Origin: DATBGZ01 sp036557785
GTDB lineage: Bacteria > Actinomycetota > Actinomycetes > Mycobacteriales > Micromonosporaceae
Assembly (NCBI GenBank): GCA_036557785.1
Contig: DATBGZ010000040.1
Span: 9,043-73,042, forward strand
Direction of reading: 5' to 3'
DNA: 64,000 bases
The position numbers were made by a program, and so were the translations under genes. Below the pieces are notes generated by a model. The model worked only from the letters and a program-made list of their open reading frames with translations. It was not told the origin of the DNA and ran no database searches. The stretch's first letter is position 1. Every line of letters begins with the position of its first letter. Of this stretch, positions 32,489 to 40,839 are shown piece by piece.

Positions 32489-32529
32489 CTCTGTCAGGCG
32501 ACGACACTCCAGTGTCGCGCCCGACAGAG
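32489..32529. promoter_or_regulatory. Nested inverted repeat between the exporter and lipoprotein genes
   Basis: An outer pair CTCTGTC (32489-32495) and GACAGAG (32523-32529) encloses an inner pair CGACACT (32502-32508) and AGTGTCG (32511-32517) with a 2-base loop. It could terminate the MMPL transcript or be an operator for the lipoprotein gene 15 bases downstream. Confidence 0.5.
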
Positions 32530-32544
32530 TGCATGGGAGTGGTG

Positions 32545-33279
32545 ATGACTCGAACAGCATCATGGCGCCACCTGGGTCTGCTGGCGACCGGGCTCGTGCT
32601 GGCGCTGGCGGCCTGCGGCAACGACGGCGCTGCCGCGCGGCCCACGGCGACGGCAACGCAGCCCGCGGAGCAGGTCCTCCATTCGGCCCCGCCCGGCTCG
32701 GCGACGCCCGACCCCGGCGGTGAGGGCAGTGATGGCGGTGATGGCGGCGGACCCGCGCCGACGACGCCGCCGGCGCCGCCGGCCCAGCCCGCCGGCGAGG
32801 ACTGCTCGACGTACGACGCCGCGAACCTCACGGTCACGGCCTCCGGCGACCTGTGGGTGCTGCGCGACGGCGGACACGCGATGTTGAGCTTCGCCAGCTA
32901 CAGCGCCGCACAGGACGCCCAGCGGGTGGCCCGCAAGTGGACGCGGTTGTGCTGGATCGGTCGCGGTCACAGCGGCGCTGACCGGTACCGCCACCTCGTC
33001 GAGTACTTCACGCACCCCTCAGGGCTGCCACTCGGGCCGGCGCCGACGACGATGGACTGCGTCGCCTACGATCCGGCCCAGCTTCACGTCACATCGGTAT
33101 CGGCCGATGACGACTGGGGGCTCTTCGCCGGCACGAGCCAGCTCCTCTCGCTGGCGACGGAGTCCGACGCGCTGCGGGCAAAGATCGTTGCCTCGGGCTT
33201 TGGTCACCTGTGTCTGGTCGGCGCCGACAACGGGGAGCCCGATCCGTACCGGCACCGCATGACCTGGTGGCGGGACTAG
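32545..33279 (+). CDS. Lipoprotein with a duplicated domain, function unknown
   Basis: A 244-residue exported protein. The signal peptide MTRTASWRHLGLLATGLVLA ends in the lipobox LALAAC, so the cysteine is lipidated. A Thr/Pro/Gly-rich tether leads to two related segments of about 65 residues. The first runs from CSTYDAANLTVTASGDLWVL to TRLCWIGRG, the second from DCVAYDPAQLHVTSVSADDD to GHLCLVGAD. Each has two cysteines at matching positions, likely a disulfide. Such short repeats occur in surface proteins of actinobacteria. ATG 32545 has GGGAG upstream. A fused sigma factor gene follows after 46 bases and may be co-transcribed. Confidence 0.75.
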   Translation: MTRTASWRHLGLLATGLVLALAACGNDGAAARPTATATQPAEQVLHSAPPGSATPDPGGEGSDGGDGGGPAPTTPPAPPAQPAGEDCSTYDAANLTVTASGDLWVLRDGGHAMLSFASYSAAQDAQRVARKWTRLCWIGRGHSGADRYRHLVEYFTHPSGLPLGPAPTTMDCVAYDPAQLHVTSVSADDDWGLFAGTSQLLSLATESDALRAKIVASGFGHLCLVGADNGEPDPYRHRMTWWRD

Positions 33280-33325
33280 ACCCCCGGCACTGGCGCGGCG
33301 TGCCCGCGCTTGGCACTGTGTGCGC

Positions 33326-34837
33326 ATGGATCGCTCGCCTCTCGACGACCCGGCCGCCATCGCGGCGATGGCGGCCGGGGACCCGGCGGGTCTGGAGGCG
33401 GTCTACCGCCGCTACGCCGACCGCCTCTTCGCCTACGCGCGCTCCATTGTGGATGATGCGGACTCGGCGGCAGATGTGGTTCAGGAGACCTTCCTGCTGG
33501 CGCATCAGAGGGTGCGCCAGCTCCGTGACCCGGCTCGCCTCGGCTCCTGGCTCTACGCGATCGCCCGCAACGAATGCCTGGCCCGACTGCGCGCCCGCAA
33601 GCGGACCGTGGTGTTGACGGAGTCGTACGAGCCGGTGCTCGACACCGACCCGGGCCGGGCACTGCACGCCGACCAGGTTCGCGAGCTCGTGCACGCCGCG
33701 TCGGCCGGCATGAACGACGGCGACCGGGAGGTCTTCGAGCTCACCGTCCGGCACGGCCTGAGCGCGGCCGAACTGGGCCGGGTGCTCGACATCTCGGACA
33801 AGCATGCACACGCACGCATCTCGCGGGTGCGGTCGCAGTTTGAGGCCGCGCTCGGTGCGCTTGTGCTCGCCCGCGACGGGCGTGGCCGATGCGACCAGCT
33901 CGACGCCATCCTGGGCGACTGGGACGGGCAGCTCACCGCCCTGCTGCGCAAGCGCATCGAGCGCCATGTCCGCGATTGCGAGCTCTGTACGGGGCGGCGC
34001 CGGGAGCGGATGGATCCGGCCGGGCTGCTCGCCGGCTACGCGGCGCTGCCGTTCCTCGCCGTGGCGGCGCGGCTCTGGCCACGACTGCAGGCCGGCCTCG
34101 GGCAGGCCGGCGGGCCGCTCGGGGCCGAGTCGGCGGATCGCGGCCGCGCCTCGCGTCCCGATCGCGACGGGAGCAGCGGCCACGGCCCGGAGGGCGGCGA
34201 CCACGGCCCAGAGGGCAGCGGCGCGCCCGGCGCGCTGGCCCCACCGGTGGGCGAGCCGCCGACCATCCCCATGCACGCCGGGGAGCCGACGCTGCCGCTG
34301 GCGCCGGGAGGTGGTCCCGCCGCGCCCCGGCCGCGCTCGACGGCGGTCGTGCTGCTCGCCGCGGCCGCGGCGGTGGTTCTCATCGTCGCGTGCACCGCCG
34401 GCGTACGGCTGCTGACGCTGCAGCGCCCGCCGGCGCCCGCCGCGCAGGCGCCCACCGCCGATCCCCGCCTGTCGCCTCAGGTCAGCCCCGCGAACTCGCC
34501 CGCGACGGCCGCGACGACGACCCCGGCCGTGCGGCGATCGTCAGCCACGACGGCCGCGCCACCGGTGCCGTTCACCCTTACCGCCAGTGCCCACGTGACG
34601 TGTGGTTCGCCGAACGCCGTCGAGGTCGTCGTCAAGGCCTCCAGGACACTGGGGCACGCCGTGCTCTTCTGGCGCCCAGCCACGCCCGATCACCTCGCCA
34701 TGCATGTATCCGGGTCAATGGCAAGCGCCACGGTCCACCCGGCCGGCCTCGCGATCTTCTGGCATGTCGAAGCGACGGCGGCCGACGGTCGAACCGCGGC
34801 GACGCCGGAGAAGGAGCAACTGCTCCCCTGCTTCTGA
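33326..34837 (+). CDS. ECF-type sigma factor fused to zinc-finger anti-sigma-like, membrane and extracytoplasmic segments
   Basis: A 503-residue protein. Residues about 20-95 form region sigma-2 (LEAVYRRYADRLFAYARSIV, AADVVQETFLLAHQR, LGSWLYAIARNECLARLRAR) and about 125-180 region sigma-4 (DREVFELTVRHGLSAAELGR). HVRDCELCTGRRR near residue 213 has the HxxxCxxC of zinc-binding anti-sigma domains. A Pro/Gly-rich linker precedes one transmembrane helix (STAVVLLAAAAAVVLIVACT, about 338-358) and a Thr/Ala-rich outer domain of about 130 residues with two cysteines. Sigma, tether and sensor thus appear in one chain, like the ECF groups with large C-terminal extensions. ATG 33326 is chosen; GTG 33320 is possible. 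Confidence 0.85.
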   Translation: MDRSPLDDPAAIAAMAAGDPAGLEAVYRRYADRLFAYARSIVDDADSAADVVQETFLLAHQRVRQLRDPARLGSWLYAIARNECLARLRARKRTVVLTESYEPVLDTDPGRALHADQVRELVHAASAGMNDGDREVFELTVRHGLSAAELGRVLDISDKHAHARISRVRSQFEAALGALVLARDGRGRCDQLDAILGDWDGQLTALLRKRIERHVRDCELCTGRRRERMDPAGLLAGYAALPFLAVAARLWPRLQAGLGQAGGPLGAESADRGRASRPDRDGSSGHGPEGGDHGPEGSGAPGALAPPVGEPPTIPMHAGEPTLPLAPGGGPAAPRPRSTAVVLLAAAAAVVLIVACTAGVRLLTLQRPPAPAAQAPTADPRLSPQVSPANSPATAATTTPAVRRSSATTAAPPVPFTLTASAHVTCGSPNAVEVVVKASRTLGHAVLFWRPATPDHLAMHVSGSMASATVHPAGLAIFWHVEATAADGRTAATPEKEQLLPCF

Positions 34838-34868
34838 GACAGGGGACCAGTTAGGACGACGCGGCCGC

Positions 34869-37037
34869 TCAGTGGGCGCCGGCGGCCGCGTGCTCCTTCT
34901 TCACCGCGTCGGCAAGGTGAGCGGGCATCGGGTCGTACCGGTTGAACGTACGGCTGAACAGGCCAGAGCCCGAGGTCATCTGGCGCAGCTCGACGGCGTA
35001 GCGGACGAGCTCGACCGCGGGTACCTCGGCCCGGACGAGGGTGCGCTCCGTGCCGGCCGGGTCCGGTTCGGTGCCCAGGACGCGGCCGCGCCGGCTCGAC
35101 ATGTCGCTCATCACGGCGCCCACGAAGGCATCGGGCACCCGGATCAGTACGTCATCGACGGGCTCAAGGATCTGCACCTGTCCCTTCTCCGCGGCGTCCT
35201 TGAGGGCCAGCGCCCCGGCGGTCTGGAAAGCGGCGTCCGAGGAGTCGACGCTGTGCGCCTTGCCGTCGAAGAGCGTCACGCGCAGGTCGACCACCTGGTG
35301 GCCGGCGACGAGGCCGCGCTCCATCTGCGCTCGGACGCCCTTCTCCACCGAGGGGATGTAGTTGTTCGGCACGGCGCCGCCGACGACCTTGTCGACGAAC
35401 TCGAACCCCGCCCCACGCGGCAACGGCTCGACCTCGATGTCGCAGACGCCGTACTGGCCGTGGCCGCCGGACTGCTTCACGTGGCGGCCGTGCCCCTTGC
35501 TCGACGCGGTGAACGTCTCCCGCATGGCGACCCGTACCGGCTCCGTCGTGAGCTCGACACCGCCGGAGCGGAGCCGCTCGAGCACCACGTCGGCGTGCGC
35601 CTCGCCCATGCACCACAGCACGATCTGACGGGTCTCGGCGTTGCGCTCCAGGCGCAGCGTCGGGTCGCCGGCGACCAGTCGGCCGAGGTTCTTCGCGAGG
35701 GCGTCCTCGTCGGTACGGGTCTTCGCCACGATCGCCACCGGGAGCAGCGGCTCCGGCATCTCCCAGGCACCCACGACCAGCGGATTGTCCTTTGTGGACA
35801 GCGTGTCACCGGTCTCGGCCACGGTCGACTTCGTGATGGCGCAGATGTCGCCTGCCACGACGTAGGGGACCTCGCGCAGCGAGGAGCCGAGGGGGGAGTA
35901 GAGGTGCGCGATCCGCTCGTCGGCGTCGTGGTCGGGGTGGCCGCGTTCGGCCAGCCCGTGCCCACTGACATGCACCGAGGACTCGGGTCGCAGCGTGCCG
36001 CTGAAGACCCGCACGAGCGAGACCCGGCCGACATACGGGTCGATCGTCGTCTTCACCACCTCGGCCACGAGCGGACCCGCCTGGTCGCAGGCGAGCGGGG
36101 CGCGCGCGGAACCGTCCACACCGGACACCGACGGCAGGTCGTGCTCGAGCGGGGAGGGGAACGCGCGGGTCAACAGCTCCAGCAGGGAGTCCAGCCCGAC
36201 GCCGGTGAGCGCGCTGACAGGCAGCACGGGGAAGAAACTGCCGCGTGCCACGGCCTTCTCGAGATCCTCGACGATCACGGATGTCTCGATCTCCTCGCCG
36301 GCGAGGTACCGGTCCATGAGGCTCTCGTCCTCGCTCTCGGCGATGATGTCCTCAAGGAGCTGGTTGCGTGCCTCGGCGATCACCGGAAGGTGTTCGGCGT
36401 CAGGGTCGCGCACGGCCGGCGGATAGCCGGCCGAGTAGTCGAAGACGCGCTGGGTGATCAGGCCCATCAGGCCGACCACGCGTTCGCCGTCGTCGGAGAG
36501 CATCGGCTGGTAGAGCGGGTGCACGCCCTCGCCGAAGACCTCGCGGCAGCGTGCCAGCGCCTCGTCGAAGTTGGCGCGGGGATGGTCCAACCGGGCGATC
36601 GCGACCGCCCGGGGCATGCCGACCGCGGCGCACTCCTCCCACAGCGCCGCCGTCGCGGCGTCCATGCCGTCGAACGCGGAGACGACGAAGAGCGCGGCGT
36701 CCGCGGCCCGCAGGCCGGCGCGCAGCTCCCCGACGAAGTCCGCGTAGCCGGGGCTGTCGAGCAGGTTGACCTTGACGCCGTCATGCATGATCGGAGCGCA
36801 CGAGAGGCTGACCGAGCGTTGCTGTCGGATGGCCGCGGGATCGTTGTCGGTCACCGTGGTGCCGTCGCCCACCGTGCCAGCGCGGCCGATGGTCCCGGTC
36901 GCGGCCAGCAGGGCCTCCACGAGCGTGGTCTTCCCCGCTCCGGAGTGGCCCACCAGCACCACGTTGCGCACCTTGTCGGGTGCATCCACCACCGGCGCGG
37001 GGCCGGTGACTCCCTTCTCGTTCGACTTCTGCGCCAT
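34869..37037 (-). CDS. Elongation factor G-like protein (EF-G2)
   Basis: A 722-residue translational GTPase paralogue. VVLVGHSGAGKTTLVEALLA is the P-loop (G1), LLDSPGYADFVGELRAGLRA the G3 DxxG, and the usual EF-G domains II-V follow (GHGRHVKQSGGHGQYGVCDI in domain IV, SDMSSRRGRVLGTEPDP in domain V). The G4 NKxD is replaced by ARLDH and the G2/switch region is unusual. This marks the actinobacterial EF-G-like group (FusA2, Rv0120c type), which is non-essential and not the canonical factor; a ribosome-related role under stress is only inferred. ATG 37037 follows GGGAG-like sequence. It converges on the sigma factor gene. Confidence 0.93.
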   Translation of the reverse strand: MAQKSNEKGVTGPAPVVDAPDKVRNVVLVGHSGAGKTTLVEALLAATGTIGRAGTVGDGTTVTDNDPAAIRQQRSVSLSCAPIMHDGVKVNLLDSPGYADFVGELRAGLRAADAALFVVSAFDGMDAATAALWEECAAVGMPRAVAIARLDHPRANFDEALARCREVFGEGVHPLYQPMLSDDGERVVGLMGLITQRVFDYSAGYPPAVRDPDAEHLPVIAEARNQLLEDIIAESEDESLMDRYLAGEEIETSVIVEDLEKAVARGSFFPVLPVSALTGVGLDSLLELLTRAFPSPLEHDLPSVSGVDGSARAPLACDQAGPLVAEVVKTTIDPYVGRVSLVRVFSGTLRPESSVHVSGHGLAERGHPDHDADERIAHLYSPLGSSLREVPYVVAGDICAITKSTVAETGDTLSTKDNPLVVGAWEMPEPLLPVAIVAKTRTDEDALAKNLGRLVAGDPTLRLERNAETRQIVLWCMGEAHADVVLERLRSGGVELTTEPVRVAMRETFTASSKGHGRHVKQSGGHGQYGVCDIEVEPLPRGAGFEFVDKVVGGAVPNNYIPSVEKGVRAQMERGLVAGHQVVDLRVTLFDGKAHSVDSSDAAFQTAGALALKDAAEKGQVQILEPVDDVLIRVPDAFVGAVMSDMSSRRGRVLGTEPDPAGTERTLVRAEVPAVELVRYAVELRQMTSGSGLFSRTFNRYDPMPAHLADAVKKEHAAAGAH

Positions 37038-37240
37038 GGCACGACTCCCTCGAGACGGTGCCGGCGAACGTCCGGAGCGTCGCATCTGGCGCGGCGTGGC
37101 CTTGGGCCGGAGCTGTTGTCAGCTCACGTTCACCGGCTCTTGGCCCATCCCACACCCTGGCACCTGCCCGCACAAGGGCGTCCGGCCCGGTCCAACCCCA
37201 ACGGGCACCGGCCAGCTGCACGCGCGAGCGCGGCCGCGGA

Positions 37241-37246
37241 TAGGCT
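37241..37246 (+). promoter_or_regulatory. -10 box before pgsA (TAGGCT)
   Basis: TAGGCT lies 10 bases before the ATG at 37257, predicting an almost leaderless transcript for the PI/PIM operon. Confidence 0.4.
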
Positions 37247-37256
37247 CGCAGGCGCG

Positions 37257-37889
37257 ATGGCGAAGATCCTCGGTTCGTTCAAGACCGGTGCGCGGGCGAC
37301 GTTCGACCCGCTGGGCCGGATGCTGGTCCGGTCCGGTGTCTCGCCCGACGTGGTGACGATCGCCGGCACCGCGGGTGTGGTCGCCACGTCGATCGGACTC
37401 GTCACCCGTGGGCACCTGTTCGCGGCGACCCTGATCATCACGCTGTGCTGTCTGCTCGATGTCCTCGACGGCTCGATGGCCCGGGCCCGCGGCCACGCCA
37501 CGCGGTTCGGTGCCCTGCTGGACTCCACGATGGACCGCGTTGCTGACGGGGCTCTCTTCGGTTGCCTGGCGTGGTGGTGCCTGGTCACCGACCAGCACCT
37601 GCTCGGCGCTGCCGCCATGATCTGTCTCATCGGCGCGCAGCTCGTGTCGTACGTCAAGGCGCGCGCCGAAGGACTCGGCTTTACCTGCAACGTGGGCATC
37701 GCCGAGCGCATGGAGCGGCTGATCCTCATCGGCGTCGCGGGGCTGCTCACCGGCGTCGGCGTGCACTGGGCGCTGCCGATCATCCTATGGCTGCTCGCGG
37801 GATTGACGCTCATCACCGTCATCCAGCGCGTGGTGCATGTGCGCCGGCAGGAGCGGCGGGCAAGCGTCGGCGCTGAGGAGCGCGGATGA
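37257..37889 (+). CDS. pgsA: Phosphatidylinositol phosphate synthase (CDP-alcohol phosphatidyltransferase)
   Basis: A 210-residue membrane enzyme with about six helices. The CDP-alcohol phosphatidyltransferase signature is complete: DVLDGSMARARGHATRFGAL followed by LDSTMDRVAD, that is DGxxAR-x8-GxxxD-xxx-D. Genes adjacent to an acyltransferase and PimA-like glycosyltransferase in this order correspond to Rv2612c, which makes phosphatidylinositol phosphate from CDP-diacylglycerol and inositol-1-phosphate. It overlaps the next gene by four bases, opening a three-gene operon for phosphatidylinositol mannoside synthesis at the inner membrane. Confidence 0.92.
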   Translation: MAKILGSFKTGARATFDPLGRMLVRSGVSPDVVTIAGTAGVVATSIGLVTRGHLFAATLIITLCCLLDVLDGSMARARGHATRFGALLDSTMDRVADGALFGCLAWWCLVTDQHLLGAAAMICLIGAQLVSYVKARAEGLGFTCNVGIAERMERLILIGVAGLLTGVGVHWALPIILWLLAGLTLITVIQRVVHVRRQERRASVGAEERG

Positions 37890-38821
37890 CGAGCCTGGTC
37901 GAGTTCGGGTACGCGGCCGGTTGGTCCGTGATCAAGGCCCTGCCGAGGTCGGTGGTCTGGCCGGTATTCCGGGCCGGCGCGGACCGGGCCGCCCGCCGCA
38001 ACGGTCCCGCCGCCCAGCGACTGCGGCGCAACCTGCGCCAGGTCGTCGGGCCGGACCTGCCCGAGGCCGAACTGGACGTGCTGGTCCGCGAGGGGCTGCG
38101 CTCCTACGCCAAGTACTGGATGGACGCCTTCCGACTGCCGCGCCTGTCGCTGGCGCACATGGACGCCCAGTTCTATCTGGAGGGTGCGCACCTGCTCGGC
38201 GACTCGGTTAAGGCCGGCACCGGGTGCGTGATCGCGTTGCCGCACGCGGGGAACTGGGACATGGCCGGGGCCTGGGTCTGTGCCCAGGGGTGGCCGCTGA
38301 CCACGGTGGCGGAGCGGCTCAAGCCCGAGGGGCTCTACCAGAAGTTCGTCGACTACCGGACCTCCCTCGGCATGGAGATCGTCCCGACCGTCGGCGGCGC
38401 GCGGGCGCCCCTGGACATCCTCACCGAGCGGCTCGGACAGGCGCGAATCGTGCCGCTGCTGGCCGACCGCGATCTGTCGGCGCGGGGCATCGAGGTCCGG
38501 TTCTTCGGCGGGCGGACCAGGATGCCGGCAGGCCCGGCGATGCTCGCGCTGCGCACCGGGGCTCCGCTGTTCGTGGTCTCCCTGTGGTACGAGGGTCTCT
38601 CTTCGCGCGGCCGGGTCGACGGCCCGATCCCGATGCCTGAGAATGGCCCGCTCGATGTGCGCGTGCGCGCGCTGACCCAGACGATCGCCGACCTGCTGGC
38701 CCGCGGCATCGCCGAACATCCCCAGGACTGGCACATGCTGCAGCGGCTCTGGCTCGCCGAGGCGCGTCCCGGCGCCGATGAGCCGGACGTGCCCGGCGAG
38801 CGCGCGACGGCCGAGGGTTGA
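37886..38821 (+). CDS. Phosphatidylinositol mannoside acyltransferase (PatA type)
   Basis: A 311-residue lysophospholipid-acyltransferase-like enzyme. ALPHAGNWDMAGAWVC is the HxxxxD active-site motif, and FFGGRTRMPAGPAMLALRTG corresponds to the conserved glycine/proline segment of the family. In M. tuberculosis the gene at this position (Rv2611c) encodes PatA, which acylates the mannose of PIM1/PIM2 on the cytosolic membrane face. It overlaps pgsA by four bases and ends 2 bases before the ATG of the mannosyltransferase. Confidence 0.92.
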   Translation: MTSLVEFGYAAGWSVIKALPRSVVWPVFRAGADRAARRNGPAAQRLRRNLRQVVGPDLPEAELDVLVREGLRSYAKYWMDAFRLPRLSLAHMDAQFYLEGAHLLGDSVKAGTGCVIALPHAGNWDMAGAWVCAQGWPLTTVAERLKPEGLYQKFVDYRTSLGMEIVPTVGGARAPLDILTERLGQARIVPLLADRDLSARGIEVRFFGGRTRMPAGPAMLALRTGAPLFVVSLWYEGLSSRGRVDGPIPMPENGPLDVRVRALTQTIADLLARGIAEHPQDWHMLQRLWLAEARPGADEPDVPGERATAEG

Positions 38822-38823
38822 GC

Positions 38824-40059
38824 ATGCGCATCGGCATCGTCTGCCCGTACTCGTTCGACGTCCCCGGCGGCGTCCAGCGACACGTGCACGACCTCGCTGA
38901 GGCGCTGCTCGCCCAGGGGCACGAGGTCAGCGTGCTGGCACCCGCCGACGAGGGCGGGCGGGGTGTCGGCGGCGCGGGTGTGCGCAGTTCGCCGTTGCCG
39001 TCCTATGTGGTGCCGGGCGGGCGGGCGGTTCCGGTGCGGTACAACGGTTCCGTCGCGCGCCTGGCCTTCGGACCCGTCTCGGCCGCCCGGGTCCGGCGCT
39101 GGTTGGTCGCGGGCGACTTCGACGTGGTGCATGTCCACGAGCCGTTCACGCCGAGCCTGTCCCTGCTCGCGGTCCTCGCGGTGCGTGACGAACCGGTGGT
39201 GGCGACCTTCCACACCGCGACCACCCGCTCGCGGGCCATGCACGCGGTCTCGGGCGTACTGCAGCTCGTGCTGGAGCGGCTTACCGCACGGATCGCTGTG
39301 AGCGAGGCCGCCCGCAAGGTGCAGGTCGAGCACCTCGGCGGGGACGCCTGGGTGATCCCCAACGGCGTGCCGGTTGCCCGGTACGCCGGCGCGGAGCCCC
39401 TGCCGGGGTGGCCGGGCGAGGGCGGCGCGGTCGGCTTCCTTGGCCGGTTCACTGAACCGCGCAAAGGCTTCGATGTGCTGCGCTCCGCCTTCGCCATGCT
39501 CGCGCCGGCGCGCCCCGGTCTGCGGCTACTCGTGGCCGGGCCGGGTGACGTCGACGAGGCGCTCGAGGGCATCGCGCCCGAGGTCGCGTCGCGGATGATC
39601 TTCCTCGGCCTGGTGGACGAGGAACGCAAGGCCCGGATGCTGCGCAGCGTCGACCTCTACATCGCCCCGAACACCGGGGGCGAGTCGTTCGGCATGATCC
39701 TCACCGAGGCGATGGCCGCCCGCACCCCCGTCGTCGCCAGCGACCTGGAGGCCTTCCGGCGGGTGGTCGGCGACGCGGGGGCGTTGTTCCCGGTCGGCTC
39801 GGCCACCGAGCTCGCGCGGGTCGTGGCTGAGCTGCTCGACGATCCGGCCCAGTGCGCCGCGATGACCGCGCGGGGCGCGCGGGTCGTGGCGCCCTATGAC
39901 TGGGATGAGGTGTCGCGGCGGGTGCTGGAGGTGTACCACCTCGCGATCGAGGCCGCGCCCCGGCAGCGGCGCGAGCCCGATCCGCGCGAGCCACGGCAGC
40001 GTGCGGACGACCCGGCCCAACCGGCCCGCCCGCGCTGGCTGCCCTCCCGGCGCGGCTGA
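38824..40059 (+). CDS. pimA: GT4 glycosyltransferase, phosphatidylinositol mannosyltransferase PimA type
   Basis: A 411-residue GT-B enzyme of family GT4. The N-terminal domain starts MRIGIVCPYSFDVPGGVQRH with the glycine loop that contacts GDP-mannose and lipid, and the C-terminal domain has GESFGMILTEAMAARTPVVA, the E-x7-E motif. By position (after pgsA and the acyltransferase, before pdxS) it matches PimA, which transfers the first mannose to phosphatidylinositol. The last 35 residues are a Pro/Arg-rich tail beyond the usual end. ATG 38824 is chosen over an in-frame TTG six bases earlier. Confidence 0.93.
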   Translation: MRIGIVCPYSFDVPGGVQRHVHDLAEALLAQGHEVSVLAPADEGGRGVGGAGVRSSPLPSYVVPGGRAVPVRYNGSVARLAFGPVSAARVRRWLVAGDFDVVHVHEPFTPSLSLLAVLAVRDEPVVATFHTATTRSRAMHAVSGVLQLVLERLTARIAVSEAARKVQVEHLGGDAWVIPNGVPVARYAGAEPLPGWPGEGGAVGFLGRFTEPRKGFDVLRSAFAMLAPARPGLRLLVAGPGDVDEALEGIAPEVASRMIFLGLVDEERKARMLRSVDLYIAPNTGGESFGMILTEAMAARTPVVASDLEAFRRVVGDAGALFPVGSATELARVVAELLDDPAQCAAMTARGARVVAPYDWDEVSRRVLEVYHLAIEAAPRQRREPDPREPRQRADDPAQPARPRWLPSRRG

Positions 40060-40090
40060 CGCCGTCACGCGCGTCAACCGCGGGCATGCC

Positions 40091-40615
40091 TCAGCGCGCT
40101 GGTGGGTCGAGCGCGGGGTCGTCGATGTCGAAGAACTCGGGTGCCGGGTGCCGGCGGGCCAGCCGGAGCAGGCGGACCAGCGGACGCCGGCGCAGGGCCA
40201 GCGCGTCGCGGACCAGGTCGGAGTGCAGCTGGCGGGCCAGCGCCAGGCGCCGGCTCGTCTCGGCGAGGTCGGCGAGGACCCGGGCGTCGAACTTGGAGGC
40301 GGCCAGGCGCAACTCCCGGGTGAGGCGGTTCTCCGCCTCCACCCGGGCCAGCATGGGACCGCCGGGCAGATACCCGCCCGCCGCCCCGGTTCCCTGACTC
40401 GCGGCGAGCACGGCCCGGCCCGCGTCCCGAGCATCGTCGAGGCGCTCCTGCTCACCCAGCTCGATGGCCGCCCCGGCCCGCCGTACGGACTGGGTGTCCA
40501 GGGCGGCGCGGGCGTCCTCGGCTCGGGCGTGCAGCCGATCGACGCGGGTGGCGACCCACGTGAGGTAGGTCGCGACCGCGACGACGAGCACGACGACGGC
40601 GACGACGACCCACAT
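40091..40615 (-). CDS. LemA-like single-pass membrane protein
   Basis: A 174-residue protein with an N-terminal transmembrane helix (MWVVVAVVVLVVAVATYLTW) followed by a helical cytosolic part. NRLTRELRLAASKFDARVLA and DLAETSRRLALARQLHSDLV give long amphipathic helices reminiscent of LemA proteins, and the C-terminus EFFDIDDPALDPPAR is acidic. A gene of this look is frequent between pimA and pdxS in actinobacteria (recollection). No function is known. ATG 40615 has no ribosome-binding site; a TACGAT box 7 bases upstream could make it leaderless. Confidence 0.7.
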   Translation of the reverse strand: MWVVVAVVVLVVAVATYLTWVATRVDRLHARAEDARAALDTQSVRRAGAAIELGEQERLDDARDAGRAVLAASQGTGAAGGYLPGGPMLARVEAENRLTRELRLAASKFDARVLADLAETSRRLALARQLHSDLVRDALALRRRPLVRLLRLARRHPAPEFFDIDDPALDPPAR

Positions 40616-40797
40616 GTTACGGATCGTAGCGGGATGATCTTGTTGGTACAGCATCCACGATGCCGGACCTTGACACGCTGCGTCGTGACGCCTCGATCCT
40701 TGCCACGTCCGTTCATCGCGGCATGTAAGGACCGTCAGTCCGTGCGATGCATACCACTCGTACGCCGGTGGCCCGCCTACGCCAGGTCTTCCCGGCG

Positions 40798-40803
40798 TAG
40801 GAT
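40798..40803 (+). promoter_or_regulatory. -10 box before pdxS (TAGGAT)
   Basis: TAGGAT predicts a start near 40810 and a 30-base leader carrying GGAGGA before the pdxS ATG. Confidence 0.45.
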
Positions 40804-40839
40804 AAGTGCTCGGCAGAGCCATCCGGAGGAGCGCACACG

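Noticed and set aside
37038..37256. A small gene between EF-G2 and pgsA
   Set aside because: No frame with protein-like composition or ribosome-binding site was found; only the TAGGCT box before pgsA is convincing.
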